Below are positions 24,860 through 33,417 of a DNA stretch of 35,106 nt, piece after piece (positions within the stretch are counted from its first letter, which is position 1; each line of letters opens with the position of its first letter). This DNA is from Clostridia bacterium (lineage in GTDB: Bacteria; Bacillota; Clostridia; Peptostreptococcales; Acidaminobacteraceae). The notes below the pieces were generated by a model. It was not told the DNA's origin. It did not search any database and saw only the letters and a program-made list of their open reading frames with translations. The translations under genes were made by a program, and so were the position numbers. The stretch lies in NCBI GenBank assembly GCA_014859095.1, contig JACUUV010000029.1:1-35106 (forward strand), written 5' to 3'.

Positions 24860-26251
24860 ATGATTGGATTTGTTATAAATTTTGAAGGAAGCTCTGGCGT
24901 TCCAAAATATATTCAGCTGTATGAGTACATAAAGAAGGAAATCATGGAGGGTAACTTGACCGAGGGCGAGAAACTCCCTTCGGTGAGATCGGTATGTGAA
25001 GCCCTGAAAATCAGTAAGGCAACTGTGGAAAATGCCTATAGTCAACTTGTGGTTGAAGGGTATATTGAAAGTCGGGCCAAAAGCGGGTATTATGTAATCG
25101 CATTTGATGATTTCACCTTTACCCAACTGTCCAGTCAGGTGTTTTTTCATGAGGGTCAAAAGACACTAATAGAAGAGCCTTTGAAATTCGATCGGGCGGA
25201 GGAGGGCACTTTCAACTTCAATGAGTGGAAAAAAGCTGTCAATCGCGTCCTAGAGTACGATACTCAAACATTGCTCAGTTACGGGGATGTGCAGGGAGAG
25301 TATGCGCTCAGATATGAAATCGCTAAGTTCATTCATCAATCCAGAGGGGGCAGGTGTCATCCGGACCAAATTATTGTCGGTGCCGGTATTCAAGTGCTCT
25401 TTGGGCTGATCGCGACGCTTTTTAGAGGCGTCAAAGATCAAATCGGTTTTGAATACCCTGGATTCTCGAAGGGAATGTACATCTTTGAGGATTATGGCTA
25501 TCAAACCGTCAAAATACCTGTTGAAGTTGACGGAATAGATCTTAAAAGACTAGAGGCCTCACAGACAAAAATTGTCTATGTCTCTCCTTCACACCAGTAT
25601 CCAACAGGAAGTATCATGCCCATCAAAAAGAGAATCCAGCTTCTGAACTGGGCCAGTAAAAAAGGTGCATACATCATAGAGGATGATTACGACAGTATGC
25701 TCAGGTATGAGGGGTATCCAGTTCCTGCGCTTCAAGGACTCAATTATGGTAAAAATGTCATTTATGTGGGATCATTTTCGAAACTGCTCATTCCATCACT
25801 TAGAATTAGTTTTATGATTCTCCCTGAAAGGTTAATGGAAGATTTCAATCGAATAAAGGGGCGTTACTCACAGTCCGTTTCAAAAATCGAACAGCTGGCA
25901 CTTGCGGGATACATGTCAGAAGGATCATTTGAGCGACACATAAGAAGAATCAAGAAAATATACGGAAAAAAAAATCAGTTGTTGATTGAGGCTTTCAAAC
26001 GGTACCCCACAAATAACTTTAAGCTGATCGGTAAAGAGTCCGGTCTTCACGTGGTACTGGATTTTCATGCGGATGTGGCAATCGCCAAGGTCGTCACCAT
26101 GGCGAAAGCCATGGGCGTTTTACTTGAAGGCGTGGATGAATATCCGGACAACAGAATTTTGGTTTTTTCCTATAGTGGCATACCGGACGATTGGATTGAT
26201 TCGGTCGTAAAAGAAATAGTCGAAATATCAGATTCAGCAAGGAAAACATAG
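24860..26251 (+). CDS. MocR/PdxR-type regulator (GntR helix-turn-helix plus aminotransferase domain)
   Basis: These proteins join a winged GntR DNA-binding domain to a PLP-binding aminotransferase-like domain and sense PLP or an amino acid. In the 463 residues the winged helix covers about 12-80 (PKYIQLYEYIKKEI, LPSVRSVCEAL, KATVENAYSQL). The aminotransferase domain runs from about 115 to the end, with SPSHQYPTG (242-250), IIEDDYDSMLRYEG (272-285) and the PLP lysine K308 in GSFSKLLIPSLR. I chose ATG 24860, 5 bases after GAGG; the upstream TTG at 24803 lies in the promoter, and ATG 24836 lacks a ribosome site. The divergent ECF S component suggests PdxR-like control of vitamin B6 uptake. Other MocR members control GABA or taurine genes, none of which is seen here. 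Confidence 0.88.
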   Translation: MIGFVINFEGSSGVPKYIQLYEYIKKEIMEGNLTEGEKLPSVRSVCEALKISKATVENAYSQLVVEGYIESRAKSGYYVIAFDDFTFTQLSSQVFFHEGQKTLIEEPLKFDRAEEGTFNFNEWKKAVNRVLEYDTQTLLSYGDVQGEYALRYEIAKFIHQSRGGRCHPDQIIVGAGIQVLFGLIATLFRGVKDQIGFEYPGFSKGMYIFEDYGYQTVKIPVEVDGIDLKRLEASQTKIVYVSPSHQYPTGSIMPIKKRIQLLNWASKKGAYIIEDDYDSMLRYEGYPVPALQGLNYGKNVIYVGSFSKLLIPSLRISFMILPERLMEDFNRIKGRYSQSVSKIEQLALAGYMSEGSFERHIRRIKKIYGKKNQLLIEAFKRYPTNNFKLIGKESGLHVVLDFHADVAIAKVVTMAKAMGVLLEGVDEYPDNRILVFSYSGIPDDWIDSVVKEIVEISDSARKT

Positions 26252-26263
26252 GAGGAACGAATT

Positions 26264-27022
26264 ATGGGAGTGACTTATGTTCAGGAGTACGGACTTAACA
26301 CGTATGATTTTGATAAAAATGGAAAAATGAGATTGACCAGTCTTGTGAATTTTCTTCAAGACATTTCCACCAGACACTTTGAAAGTGCTGTAAGAGATCG
26401 TTTTGAGGGGGCACTCGGACTATGGGTGATCGTGGAGTGGAAAGTTGATATTTTAAAAATGCCAGAAACGGTGATGAACATCAAAGTGACAACGGAACCG
26501 ACTTATTTCAGAAAGTTCATAGCCTACAGAGGTTATAAAATTGAAGATGAGAATGGTGACTGTATAGGAACTGGTGTGAGCAAATGGGCATACCTGGATG
26601 TTAGCTCCAGAAGACAGGCCAATATTCCAAGTGCATTCAAAGAAATTTTTAAAGTTGAGGAAGGTGCGTACAAACCTGAACGCATGGTCATATCTACTCC
26701 TCAAAGCGAGAGCTCCCATAATGCTAAAATCGTGAGTTATGATTCGGATCTGGATGTCAACCAACACGTCAATAACGTCGTATACATCAGATGGGCACTT
26801 GATGCGCTTCAGATGTCCCCATTTGCCTTTGATGGGCAGTGGAATCCCATGACACTAAAAGTCAACTTCAAAAAGGAAATTTTTGCGTACACTGAAATTG
26901 AAATTGAGAGCTATGTTGATGAAATCAATTCAAATGAAAAACGCTCAATCCACCGTCTTAGAAACAATCAAGGTGAGTTGAGCGTCGATATGGAAATTGA
27001 ATGGATTAAGATCAGTGGCTAG
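26264..27022 (+). CDS. Acyl-ACP thioesterase (FatA/FatB-like)
   Basis: This cytoplasmic double-hotdog thioesterase releases fatty acids from acyl-carrier protein. In 252 residues the N-terminal hotdog contains VNFLQDISTRHFES and the characteristic LWVIVEWKVDI. The second carries the catalytic pattern DVNQHVNNVVYIRW (about 164-177), with N166 and H168 as expected active-site residues. AGGAGG precedes the ATG, 12 bases after the MocR-type gene, so the two are probably co-transcribed, although no functional link to vitamin B6 is obvious. Its 3' end overlaps the convergent MATE gene by 11 bases. Confidence 0.9.
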   Translation: MGVTYVQEYGLNTYDFDKNGKMRLTSLVNFLQDISTRHFESAVRDRFEGALGLWVIVEWKVDILKMPETVMNIKVTTEPTYFRKFIAYRGYKIEDENGDCIGTGVSKWAYLDVSSRRQANIPSAFKEIFKVEEGAYKPERMVISTPQSESSHNAKIVSYDSDLDVNQHVNNVVYIRWALDALQMSPFAFDGQWNPMTLKVNFKKEIFAYTEIEIESYVDEINSNEKRSIHRLRNNQGELSVDMEIEWIKISG

Positions 27023-28379
27023 AGACTATGTTTTTTGCCCACTTGTTGGACAAGACTCTAGGGAAGCCTAAAAACATTTTAGCGATTTCTTCTAGAGAGA
27101 CCAGAGCTACCACCCAGTAGACTGGCAAACCCCATACAAATGCTCCTATGAAAGCCAGTGGGACTCCAATCAGCCAGACTGAACCCATTTCCAGGAACAT
27201 GGAAAACATAGTATCGCCACCACTTCTCAGAGTTCCTATCACGACGATGGTGTTGTAAAACTTGAAAGGCATGAAGAACGCCATGATTTTTAGTGTCATC
27301 ATTGTGCTGTCATATGCGACTGGTCCCAAATTGTAAAGATTGGATACAATGATTGGTGAAAATACGAAAATCAATCCGCCAACTACGACACCGCCTAACA
27401 AACTTAGTGATAGAAATTTCTTGTTGTAATCGATTGCCTTATCGATTTCATCAGCTCCAAGAGTGTTGCCGAGCATGACTGCCGATGCGTTACCAAGACC
27501 AAAACTGATAACCATGAAGAGATTGTTCACCGTCGTGGAGATCATGACCGAGGCGGCCGCATCAGTGCCGATACGCGCATAAACAAGTGCATAAGTCGTC
27601 ATTCCCAGCGCCCAGAATGTTTCATTCAGTATGACCGGAAATGCCTTGTTGCCAATCCGTTTGAATTCACTTTTGCCGACAGATATCATGTCAGCGAGAC
27701 GTACGGATAATTCTGGGGTATTTCTGTATATATGAATCAGAATTATGGCCACTTCAATTGTTCTGGCAATCAGTGTCGCCACTGCGGCACCTTTGACACC
27801 GTAGGCAGGAAATCCGAGATGGCCGAAGATCAGGATGTAATTGAGAAGTGTGTTGACCAGAAGTGATATGGCACTTGCATACATGGGCAATTTAGGTTTT
27901 CCAATACTTCTGGAAGAAAATCCATATGCGAAACTGATGGCGGTCATAACATAACTGAGACTTACGATTTGTAGATACTCAACCCCTAATTTGACTACGA
28001 CCAGGTCTTTGGATAGGAATCCTATTATCAAATTTGGAAAGAAAAATCCAACAATGAAGAAAAATGTGGAAATCACCAAACTGAACCATAGCGCTACGGA
28101 CAGCACTTTTTTTATTTTATCGACTTCCCGTCTACCCCAGTACTGAGCAACGAATATACTTGTTCCGCTATTGGCTCCGAACAGGATCAATGTCATTAGA
28201 AAAAAGACTTGATTGGCAAGTCCCACTGATGTGATATGTGTTTCACCGAGCTGCCCAATCATGACATTGTCAACTAGGTTGAGAGACGACGAAATCAAGT
28301 TTTGTAGTGCAATTGGCAGCATGATGCCAAATAATATGCTGTAGAAGGTTTTGTTCTTTTTTAACCCGAGTGAAATCAT
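27012..28379 (-). CDS. MATE-family multidrug/cation exporter
   Basis: This integral membrane exporter of the MATE family uses a Na+ or H+ gradient to expel organic cations. In 455 residues there are about 12 hydrophobic helices in two homologous halves. The first half starts with ILFGIMLPIALQNLISSSLNLVDNVMIGQLG and the second with GNKAFPVILNETFWALGMTTYALVYARIG. ATG 28379 is preceded by TGGAGG; the upstream start at 28418 falls in the promoter region (TATAAT at 28410-28415 on the minus strand). It is a single gene. The substrate cannot be read from the sequence. There is no spacer or hairpin before the convergent thioesterase gene. Confidence 0.93.
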   Translation of the reverse strand: MISLGLKKNKTFYSILFGIMLPIALQNLISSSLNLVDNVMIGQLGETHITSVGLANQVFFLMTLILFGANSGTSIFVAQYWGRREVDKIKKVLSVALWFSLVISTFFFIVGFFFPNLIIGFLSKDLVVVKLGVEYLQIVSLSYVMTAISFAYGFSSRSIGKPKLPMYASAISLLVNTLLNYILIFGHLGFPAYGVKGAAVATLIARTIEVAIILIHIYRNTPELSVRLADMISVGKSEFKRIGNKAFPVILNETFWALGMTTYALVYARIGTDAAASVMISTTVNNLFMVISFGLGNASAVMLGNTLGADEIDKAIDYNKKFLSLSLLGGVVVGGLIFVFSPIIVSNLYNLGPVAYDSTMMTLKIMAFFMPFKFYNTIVVIGTLRSGGDTMFSMFLEMGSVWLIGVPLAFIGAFVWGLPVYWVVALVSLEEIAKMFLGFPRVLSNKWAKNIVSSH

Positions 28380-28423
28380 AATGCCTCCAAAATTTCGTGA
28401 CGCTAATTTATTATACACGAAAC

Positions 28424-28478
28424 TTTACAAAGATTGAACGCAAATTTAACTTGTTAAGAAATCGAAAACTATTATAGA
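28424..28478 (+). promoter_or_regulatory. phoP promoter with possible PhoP boxes
   Basis: TTGTTA (28451-28456), 16 bases, TATAGA (28473-28478). Just upstream, TTTACA (28424), TTGAAC (28434) and TTTAAC (28445) recur at 10-11-base intervals and resemble the TTAACA-like PhoP boxes of Bacillus. This would allow autoregulation. The boxes are imperfect. Confidence 0.4.
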
Positions 28479-28509
28479 ATGGAGATAAGAAGGAAGAAGA
28501 GGTGTCGTA

Positions 28510-29217
28510 ATGATCAAACAGAAAATTTTGATAGTCGATGACGAAATACATATACTCGAACTTTTGAGTTACAATCTGGAAACAAATGGTTTTGATGTGA
28601 TTCAGGTCGAAACTGGTGAAGAAGCTCTTGAACTGATTTCAAAGGAGTCGATAGATGGTATGATTCTCGACTTGATGCTTCCTGGTATCGATGGTATAGA
28701 GGTTCTCAGAAATGTCAGGAAATCAGATAGGGCGAATCTTCCAATTATCATGCTGACGGCGAAAAATGAGGAAATTGATGCGGTGATTGGCCTTGAGATG
28801 GGTGCTGACGACTATATCGGAAAACCATTCAGAACACGCGAGCTGATCTCCAGATTGAAATCGGTCATGAGGAGGGCAAATGCCAAAGTACAGGTGGAAC
28901 CCGATTCAGGAGGCGATTTTATCGTTGAGAAACAAGGCTTGACACTGAACATCCAAACGCATCAGATATTCAATAACGGGATAGAACTTTTCTTGACTTT
29001 GAAAGAGTTTGAACTGCTTGAAAAGCTCATGAAGTCACCTGGCCGTGTATTTACAAGAGATGAACTGCTGGAGTCCGTTTGGGGTTATGATTACATGGGT
29101 GAGACGAGGACGGTGGATGTCCACATCAGGCAGCTCAGAAAGAAAATCGAAAAGGATGATAAGAATCCTGAAGTCATATTGACAGTTAGAGGAATCGGTT
29201 ACAAGTTGAAATCATAA
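28510..29217 (+). CDS. phoP: Phosphate-regulon response regulator PhoP (OmpR family)
   Basis: This DNA-binding response regulator has 235 residues. The receiver domain (about 4-118) has D11/E12 acidic residues, phospho-acceptor D54 in MILDLMLPG and K105 in DDYIGKPF. The winged-helix OmpR domain (about 130-235) includes LTLKEFELLEKL, FTRDELLESVWGY, RTVDVHIRQLRKK and TVRGIGYKL. PhoR follows after 22 bases, and the pst phosphate importer lies 2 kb downstream. That context supports PhoP rather than another OmpR-type regulator. Phosphate starvation is the expected signal. Confidence 0.9.
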   Translation: MIKQKILIVDDEIHILELLSYNLETNGFDVIQVETGEEALELISKESIDGMILDLMLPGIDGIEVLRNVRKSDRANLPIIMLTAKNEEIDAVIGLEMGADDYIGKPFRTRELISRLKSVMRRANAKVQVEPDSGGDFIVEKQGLTLNIQTHQIFNNGIELFLTLKEFELLEKLMKSPGRVFTRDELLESVWGYDYMGETRTVDVHIRQLRKKIEKDDKNPEVILTVRGIGYKLKS

Positions 29218-29239
29218 TTTCGGAAACGAGGGATATGGA

Positions 29240-30988
29240 ATGAGGAAAAAAATAATAGGGTCTTATTTATTGCTTATAGTTTTACTGGCAGCCATTTTTT
29301 CATGGATTGTCAGAGACGCACTTCTGGATGCCATGTTGATACAGTTTGAACATAATCTGATCAACGAAGCTGAGCTTGTGAAAACTATGATTGAAAATGA
29401 AGGTAATGAGTATGTGGATTTTCAAAAGTTTTCAGACCTCATAAAGGAAAAGATCAATGTCAGAGTGACCATCGTCGATAAAACGGGTCAGGTTCTTTCG
29501 GATACGGATGAGAATTCCGAGAATATGATGAACCATATCAACAGAGACGAAATCAAGTCTGCATTTGAAACCGGAGCAACAAGTGTCAGGTTGAGATATA
29601 GCGACACCGTCAAGGCGGATTATCTGTATGCGGCGACAGTTTTCAAATTGGACGATTCTGAATATGTCATCAGGATTTCAAAGCCTCTGCTGGAACTCAA
29701 GGCATTCAATTACCAAATGCTGAATTTTGCTTTGGCCGCCATTATAATCTCATCTATATTGGCATCTTTAATGGCCATTTTGATGGTCAGAAAAATCACC
29801 AAACCGATCTACGAACTTACGAAAGCGGCAAACAGCATTGCCGAAGGGGACTATGGTAGAAAAATCTATACACAGTCAAAAGATCAGATTGGCGATTTGA
29901 CAGCTTCCTTCAATAAAATGAGTCTCAATTTGGAAGTTTCAATGAAGGAAGTGAAAAAAAGAAATATAGAACTCGAATCTATTTTAAACAGTATGATCAA
30001 CGGGATCATTGCAATCGATCAGGACAAGAATATTCTTATGATCAACAACATCAGTTTCGAAATCTTGGGGTTGCCTGATGAGTTTGTGACTGAAAATGAA
30101 TCCATGTACAAAATTATCAGAAATGATGAAGTGGCTGAAATGATTGAAAAGTCCATCAGCTATGGCGAATCACAAGTCAGAGAACTCAAATATCTGAGTT
30201 TGGACAAAGTGCTTAGAATCTACGTGAATCCGATCATGACCTCCACATCGGATATCATAGGAGGCATTGTCGTGATACAGGATGTCACACAAATCAGAAA
30301 GCTTGAAAAGATGAGAAGCGATTTCGTCTCGAATGTTTCTCATGAGCTTAAAACGCCGCTCACCTCCATTAAAGGTTTTGTGGACACACTAAAGGGTGGT
30401 GCCCTGGATAACAAGGAGACTGCACTTCGATTTCTTGAAATAATCGATATCGAATCCGATCGACTTTACAGATTGATCAATGACATCCTGCTCCTCTCTG
30501 AGATTGAAACCATGGAGCGGGAACCTGACAAGACGGAAGTCCATATCAACGAAATTGTGGATGAAGTGATTGAAATGCTTGCGCTTAAGGCCAGTGACAA
30601 AAACCTGATGCTTAAGAAAAGAATTGAAGGAGATTTCTATATCAATGCAAACGCAGATCGAATCAAGCAAATGTTCATCAATTTGGTAGACAACGCAATC
30701 AAATATACCGAATTCGGGGAAGTCGAAGTGAGCCTTGAAGCGGAAGGCTCATGGATCAAGACGATTGTTTCCGATACTGGAATCGGATTCGACGAAAAAT
30801 ACAAAGAAAGGTTGTTTGAACGATTTTACAGGGTGGATAAAGGAAGAAGCCGCTCATATGGTGGAACTGGACTTGGACTTTCCATAGTCAAACATATTGT
30901 TTTGCTCTACAAGGGCAAAATTTCGGTAGATAGCACACCCGGCAAGGGAACCCGCTTTGAAATCCTGTTGCCCAACAAGCGTTCATAG
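29240..30988 (+). CDS. phoR: Phosphate-regulon sensor histidine kinase PhoR
   Basis: This membrane sensor kinase is the partner of PhoP. In 582 residues TM1 is at about 5-25. An extracellular PAS-like domain (about 30-160) precedes TM2 (162-183), HAMP (184-236) and a cytoplasmic PAS domain (about 242-352). HisKA has H368 in NVSHELKTPLTSIKGF. HATPase_c carries NLVDNAIKYT, DTGIGF, ERFYRVDKGRSR and GGTGLGLSIVK. This is the full PhoR layout of Gram-positive bacteria. The stop codon touches the first copy of the 103-bp tandem repeat, and the transcript should end at the hairpin 31197-31248. Confidence 0.92.
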   Translation: MRKKIIGSYLLLIVLLAAIFSWIVRDALLDAMLIQFEHNLINEAELVKTMIENEGNEYVDFQKFSDLIKEKINVRVTIVDKTGQVLSDTDENSENMMNHINRDEIKSAFETGATSVRLRYSDTVKADYLYAATVFKLDDSEYVIRISKPLLELKAFNYQMLNFALAAIIISSILASLMAILMVRKITKPIYELTKAANSIAEGDYGRKIYTQSKDQIGDLTASFNKMSLNLEVSMKEVKKRNIELESILNSMINGIIAIDQDKNILMINNISFEILGLPDEFVTENESMYKIIRNDEVAEMIEKSISYGESQVRELKYLSLDKVLRIYVNPIMTSTSDIIGGIVVIQDVTQIRKLEKMRSDFVSNVSHELKTPLTSIKGFVDTLKGGALDNKETALRFLEIIDIESDRLYRLINDILLLSEIETMEREPDKTEVHINEIVDEVIEMLALKASDKNLMLKKRIEGDFYINANADRIKQMFINLVDNAIKYTEFGEVEVSLEAEGSWIKTIVSDTGIGFDEKYKERLFERFYRVDKGRSRSYGGTGLGLSIVKHIVLLYKGKISVDSTPGKGTRFEILLPNKRS

Positions 30989-31220
30989 CGAAAACTAATA
31001 GGACACCGCATCACCGCTGCGTAATGTTCTCATCAAAATTTCGAAATATAAACTGAGACGCTAATAAGTTTCCTCCGGAAACTTAACTACGCGAAAACTA
31101 ATAGGACACCGCATCACCGCTGCGTAATGTTCTCATCAAAATTTCGAAATATAAACTGAGACGCTAATAAGTTTCCTCCGGAAACTTAACTACGCGAAAA
31201 CTAATAGGACACCGCATCAC
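30988..31220 (+). repeat. 103-bp tandem repeat (2 full copies plus 27 bp)
   Basis: Copies lie at 30988-31090, 31091-31193 and 31194-31220 (partial); I see no difference between the copies. Each starts with GCG and the 24-base 5' arm of the phoR terminator (30991-31014, 31094-31117, 31197-31220). In full copies a 76-base body follows, holding the palindrome ATTTCGAAAT, the block shared with 66-88, and a 9-bp hairpin TAAGTTTCC-TCC-GGAAACTTA. The first copy begins at the last base of the phoR stop codon. Sequence identity implies recent duplication. Confidence 0.95.
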
Positions 31221-31248
31221 TATGTGATGCGGTGTCCTATTAGTTTTT
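31197..31248 (+). terminator. Terminator after phoR (24-bp perfect stem)
   Basis: The third 5' arm, AAAACTAATAGG...CATCAC (31197-31220), pairs perfectly with 31224-31247 across the 3-base loop TAT, and the 3' arm ends in a T-run. Identical 5' arms in the two upstream repeat copies could also pair with the single 3' arm. Confidence 0.92.
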
Positions 31249-31292
31249 AACACTTTACACGGATTTAACATAGAGCATATTTGCCTATAACA
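31247..31292 (+). promoter_or_regulatory. Candidate Pho boxes and promoter of pstS
   Basis: TTAACA (31247), TTTACA (31254), TTAACA (31265) and ATAACA (31287) resemble PhoP-binding repeats. The last three fall on an 11-base register, with one weak position at 31276. A -10-like TATAAC lies at 31286-31291 with no good -35, as expected for a PhoP-activated promoter. The leader to pstS is about 75 bases. Confidence 0.5.
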
Positions 31293-31371
31293 TGATGGTG
31301 TTAAAGTAACTTTGTAAGACAGATTGAAGCGGCACCTAAAAAAAGCAAACTATAATGGAGGAATTGTTAGA

Positions 31372-32406
31372 ATGAAGAATATGAAAATTTTTGGTTTGGT
31401 TATGTTGATGGCAATCATGGTATTTACGCTTGCCGCATGTGGTTCAAAAACAGAAGATTTGGCTCCGGTAGCGGCAACTCAGACACCTGGTGAAACATCG
31501 ACAGAAGCACCTGTAAATGAGAAAGTCGAACTCAAAGGTCAAGTCATAGTGGATGGTTCTGGAACAGTTTACCCGCTTATGGCACATATCGCTGAAGAAT
31601 ATATGGTCAATGAGCAAAACGGAGTCAGTGTACAGGTAGGAAGAGCGGGATCAAGTGCTGGTCTCAAGAAATTCATTCCTGGTGAACTTGATTTTGTAGA
31701 TTCATCCAGAGCAATCAAGGATGAAGAAATCGCTGGACTAAAGGAAAATGGCCTCGAATACGGCGTAGATGTGTATGAATTCAAATTGGCTCTCGACGGA
31801 CTTACAATGGTCATCAGCAAAGAAAACACTTGGGCGACTGAAATGACAAAAGAAGAAATTATAGATATGTACCTTTCAAAAACATACAGAGATGACGACA
31901 AAGTACTTTGGTCAGACATCAGATCTGAGTGGCCAAGTGAAGAAATCAAGTTTTATGGACCAAATGAGAACCATGGTACTTACGAATTCTTCTACGAGGT
32001 GATTTTGAAGAAACGAGACATGGTAACTACAGCAAACTTGCAACAAGAGTATTCAACACTTGTGGACCTTGTGTCCAAAGACAAGAATGCAATCGCTTTC
32101 TTCGGATTCGGTTACTATGTGAACAACCAAGACAAATTGCAAGCGGTCAAAATCGATTTTGGTAACGGACCAGTAGCACCTGAGCTTGCGACAATCGGTG
32201 AAGATCTTGCTTACGCGGGATTCACAAGACCGGTATTCACATACCTCAATGTGAAATATGCAAAAGAAAAACCACAAGTACTTGACTATGCAATGTATGC
32301 AGTATCACAAGAAGGCGCTGCCAGACTTGCAGGAGAAAATGGATTCGCTCCACTTCCTGCAGCAACATATGAAACATATGCCAAGCAGCTTGAAGCTTTA
32401 AAATAA
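31372..32406 (+). CDS. pstS: Phosphate-binding lipoprotein PstS
   Basis: This is the extracellular phosphate-binding subunit of the high-affinity Pst importer. In 344 residues the signal peptide ends in a lipobox LAAC with Cys23, followed by a short Thr/Pro/Glu-rich linker. Phosphate-site motifs DGSGTVYPLM, GSSAGLKKFIPGELDFVDSSR and NENHGTYEFFYE are visible. Late motifs YAGFTRPVFTYLNVKY and AQEGAARLA-like are typical of the family. I chose ATG 31372 because GGAGG lies 10 bases upstream; the upstream TTG at 31324 has no site. A strong hairpin without a U-run follows, likely to favour PstS over the permease genes. pstC, pstA and pstB follow in order. Confidence 0.94.
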   Translation: MKNMKIFGLVMLMAIMVFTLAACGSKTEDLAPVAATQTPGETSTEAPVNEKVELKGQVIVDGSGTVYPLMAHIAEEYMVNEQNGVSVQVGRAGSSAGLKKFIPGELDFVDSSRAIKDEEIAGLKENGLEYGVDVYEFKLALDGLTMVISKENTWATEMTKEEIIDMYLSKTYRDDDKVLWSDIRSEWPSEEIKFYGPNENHGTYEFFYEVILKKRDMVTTANLQQEYSTLVDLVSKDKNAIAFFGFGYYVNNQDKLQAVKIDFGNGPVAPELATIGEDLAYAGFTRPVFTYLNVKYAKEKPQVLDYAMYAVSQEGAARLAGENGFAPLPAATYETYAKQLEALK

Positions 32407-32416
32407 AAAAAGGTGT

Positions 32417-32454
32417 CATCAAGGTGAGAAACGAATTCGTTTCTCATTTTGATG
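32417..32454 (+). terminator. Stable hairpin between pstS and pstC
   Basis: A 17-bp stem with two G-U pairs and an AATT loop; the central 22 bases are a perfect palindrome. No U-run follows. It probably protects the pstS 3' end or causes partial termination. Confidence 0.75.
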
Positions 32455-32483
32455 CTGTCTAAAAATTGAAGGGGATGAAACCA

Positions 32484-33416
32484 TTGGAACACAAAAAATC
32501 ATTAGATATCAGAGAAACCATACAGAGCAATATGAAAAAAAGAAGAAACACAACCGATCAGATCATGCCGATATTTTTTTTGCTGACAGCATCCATTTCA
32601 ATTTTTACGACAGCCGGCATCATACTGATTTTAATCACTGACAGCATCAAATTTTTCAGTGAGGTGTCATTTGCTCAGTTTTTCAGCACAAAACTCGCTC
32701 CGCTTAATGCAAATAATCCTTCATTTGGCATATTGCCGCTGATCAACGGAACCGTATTGACTTCACTTATAGCCATGTCGGTTGCGATTCCGGTCGGACT
32801 CACTGCGGCCATATTCCTGAGTGAATTCGCATCTGATAGGATGCGAAAGACACTCAAACCCATGATGGAGGTGTTGGCCGGCATACCGACGATAGTGTAC
32901 GGTTTCTTTGCATATTCTTTCGTAACACCGTTATTGATGAAAATTATACCTACGCTTGGAGCTAAAAACGTCATAAGTCCCGGTATTGTCATGGGAATTA
33001 TGATTATCCCCATGGTGGCTTCCCTTTCTGAAGACGCAATGAATGCGGTTCCCAAAACCATGAGGGAAGGCGCATTTGGACTAGGATCAACTAAGCTTGA
33101 AGTAACACTCAAAGTTGTACTTCCAGCAGCTGTATCCGGAATCATGTCCTCTTTTGTCCTAGCAATTTCCAGAGCGATTGGTGAAACCATGATTGTCGCC
33201 ATTGCCAGTGGTAGCTCAAAAGCGTTCTCATTTGATATCACGCAATCGATGCAGACCATGACAGCATACATTGTCGAGTTTACCAGTGGTGATGCCGGTA
33301 GTGGAACAACGGGTTATTACAGCCTTTATGCGGTGGGTTTGCTATTATTTGGTTTTACAATGATCATGAACTTGATCGCACAGTACATTTCCCATAAATA
33401 TAGGGAGGAATATTAA
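32484..33416 (+). CDS. pstC: Phosphate ABC transporter permease PstC
   Basis: This is a membrane subunit of the Pst importer. The 310-residue protein has a charged cytoplasmic N-terminus of about 25 residues and six membrane segments. The binding-protein-dependent transport signature sits around PKTMREGAFGLGSTKLEVTLKVVLP, with AIGETMIVAIASG typical of PstC. A start at TTG 32484 fits the AAGGGG 9 bases upstream. A TTG at 32466 has no site, ATG 32475 touches the AAGGGG, and ATG 32532 has only a weak site. The exact start is therefore uncertain by up to 16 residues. pstA begins 1 base after the stop. Confidence 0.92.
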   Translation: MEHKKSLDIRETIQSNMKKRRNTTDQIMPIFFLLTASISIFTTAGIILILITDSIKFFSEVSFAQFFSTKLAPLNANNPSFGILPLINGTVLTSLIAMSVAIPVGLTAAIFLSEFASDRMRKTLKPMMEVLAGIPTIVYGFFAYSFVTPLLMKIIPTLGAKNVISPGIVMGIMIIPMVASLSEDAMNAVPKTMREGAFGLGSTKLEVTLKVVLPAAVSGIMSSFVLAISRAIGETMIVAIASGSSKAFSFDITQSMQTMTAYIVEFTSGDAGSGTTGYYSLYAVGLLLFGFTMIMNLIAQYISHKYREEY

Positions 33417-33417
33417 A

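Noticed and set aside
27012-27022. 11-base overlap of the thioesterase and MATE genes as an annotation error
   Set aside because: Both reading frames are intact to their stops and both products are of family length. A short convergent overlap of 3' ends is acceptable.
30988-31220. CRISPR array
   Set aside because: The copies are 103 bp, directly adjacent and the same throughout. There are no short repeats with variable spacers and no cas genes.
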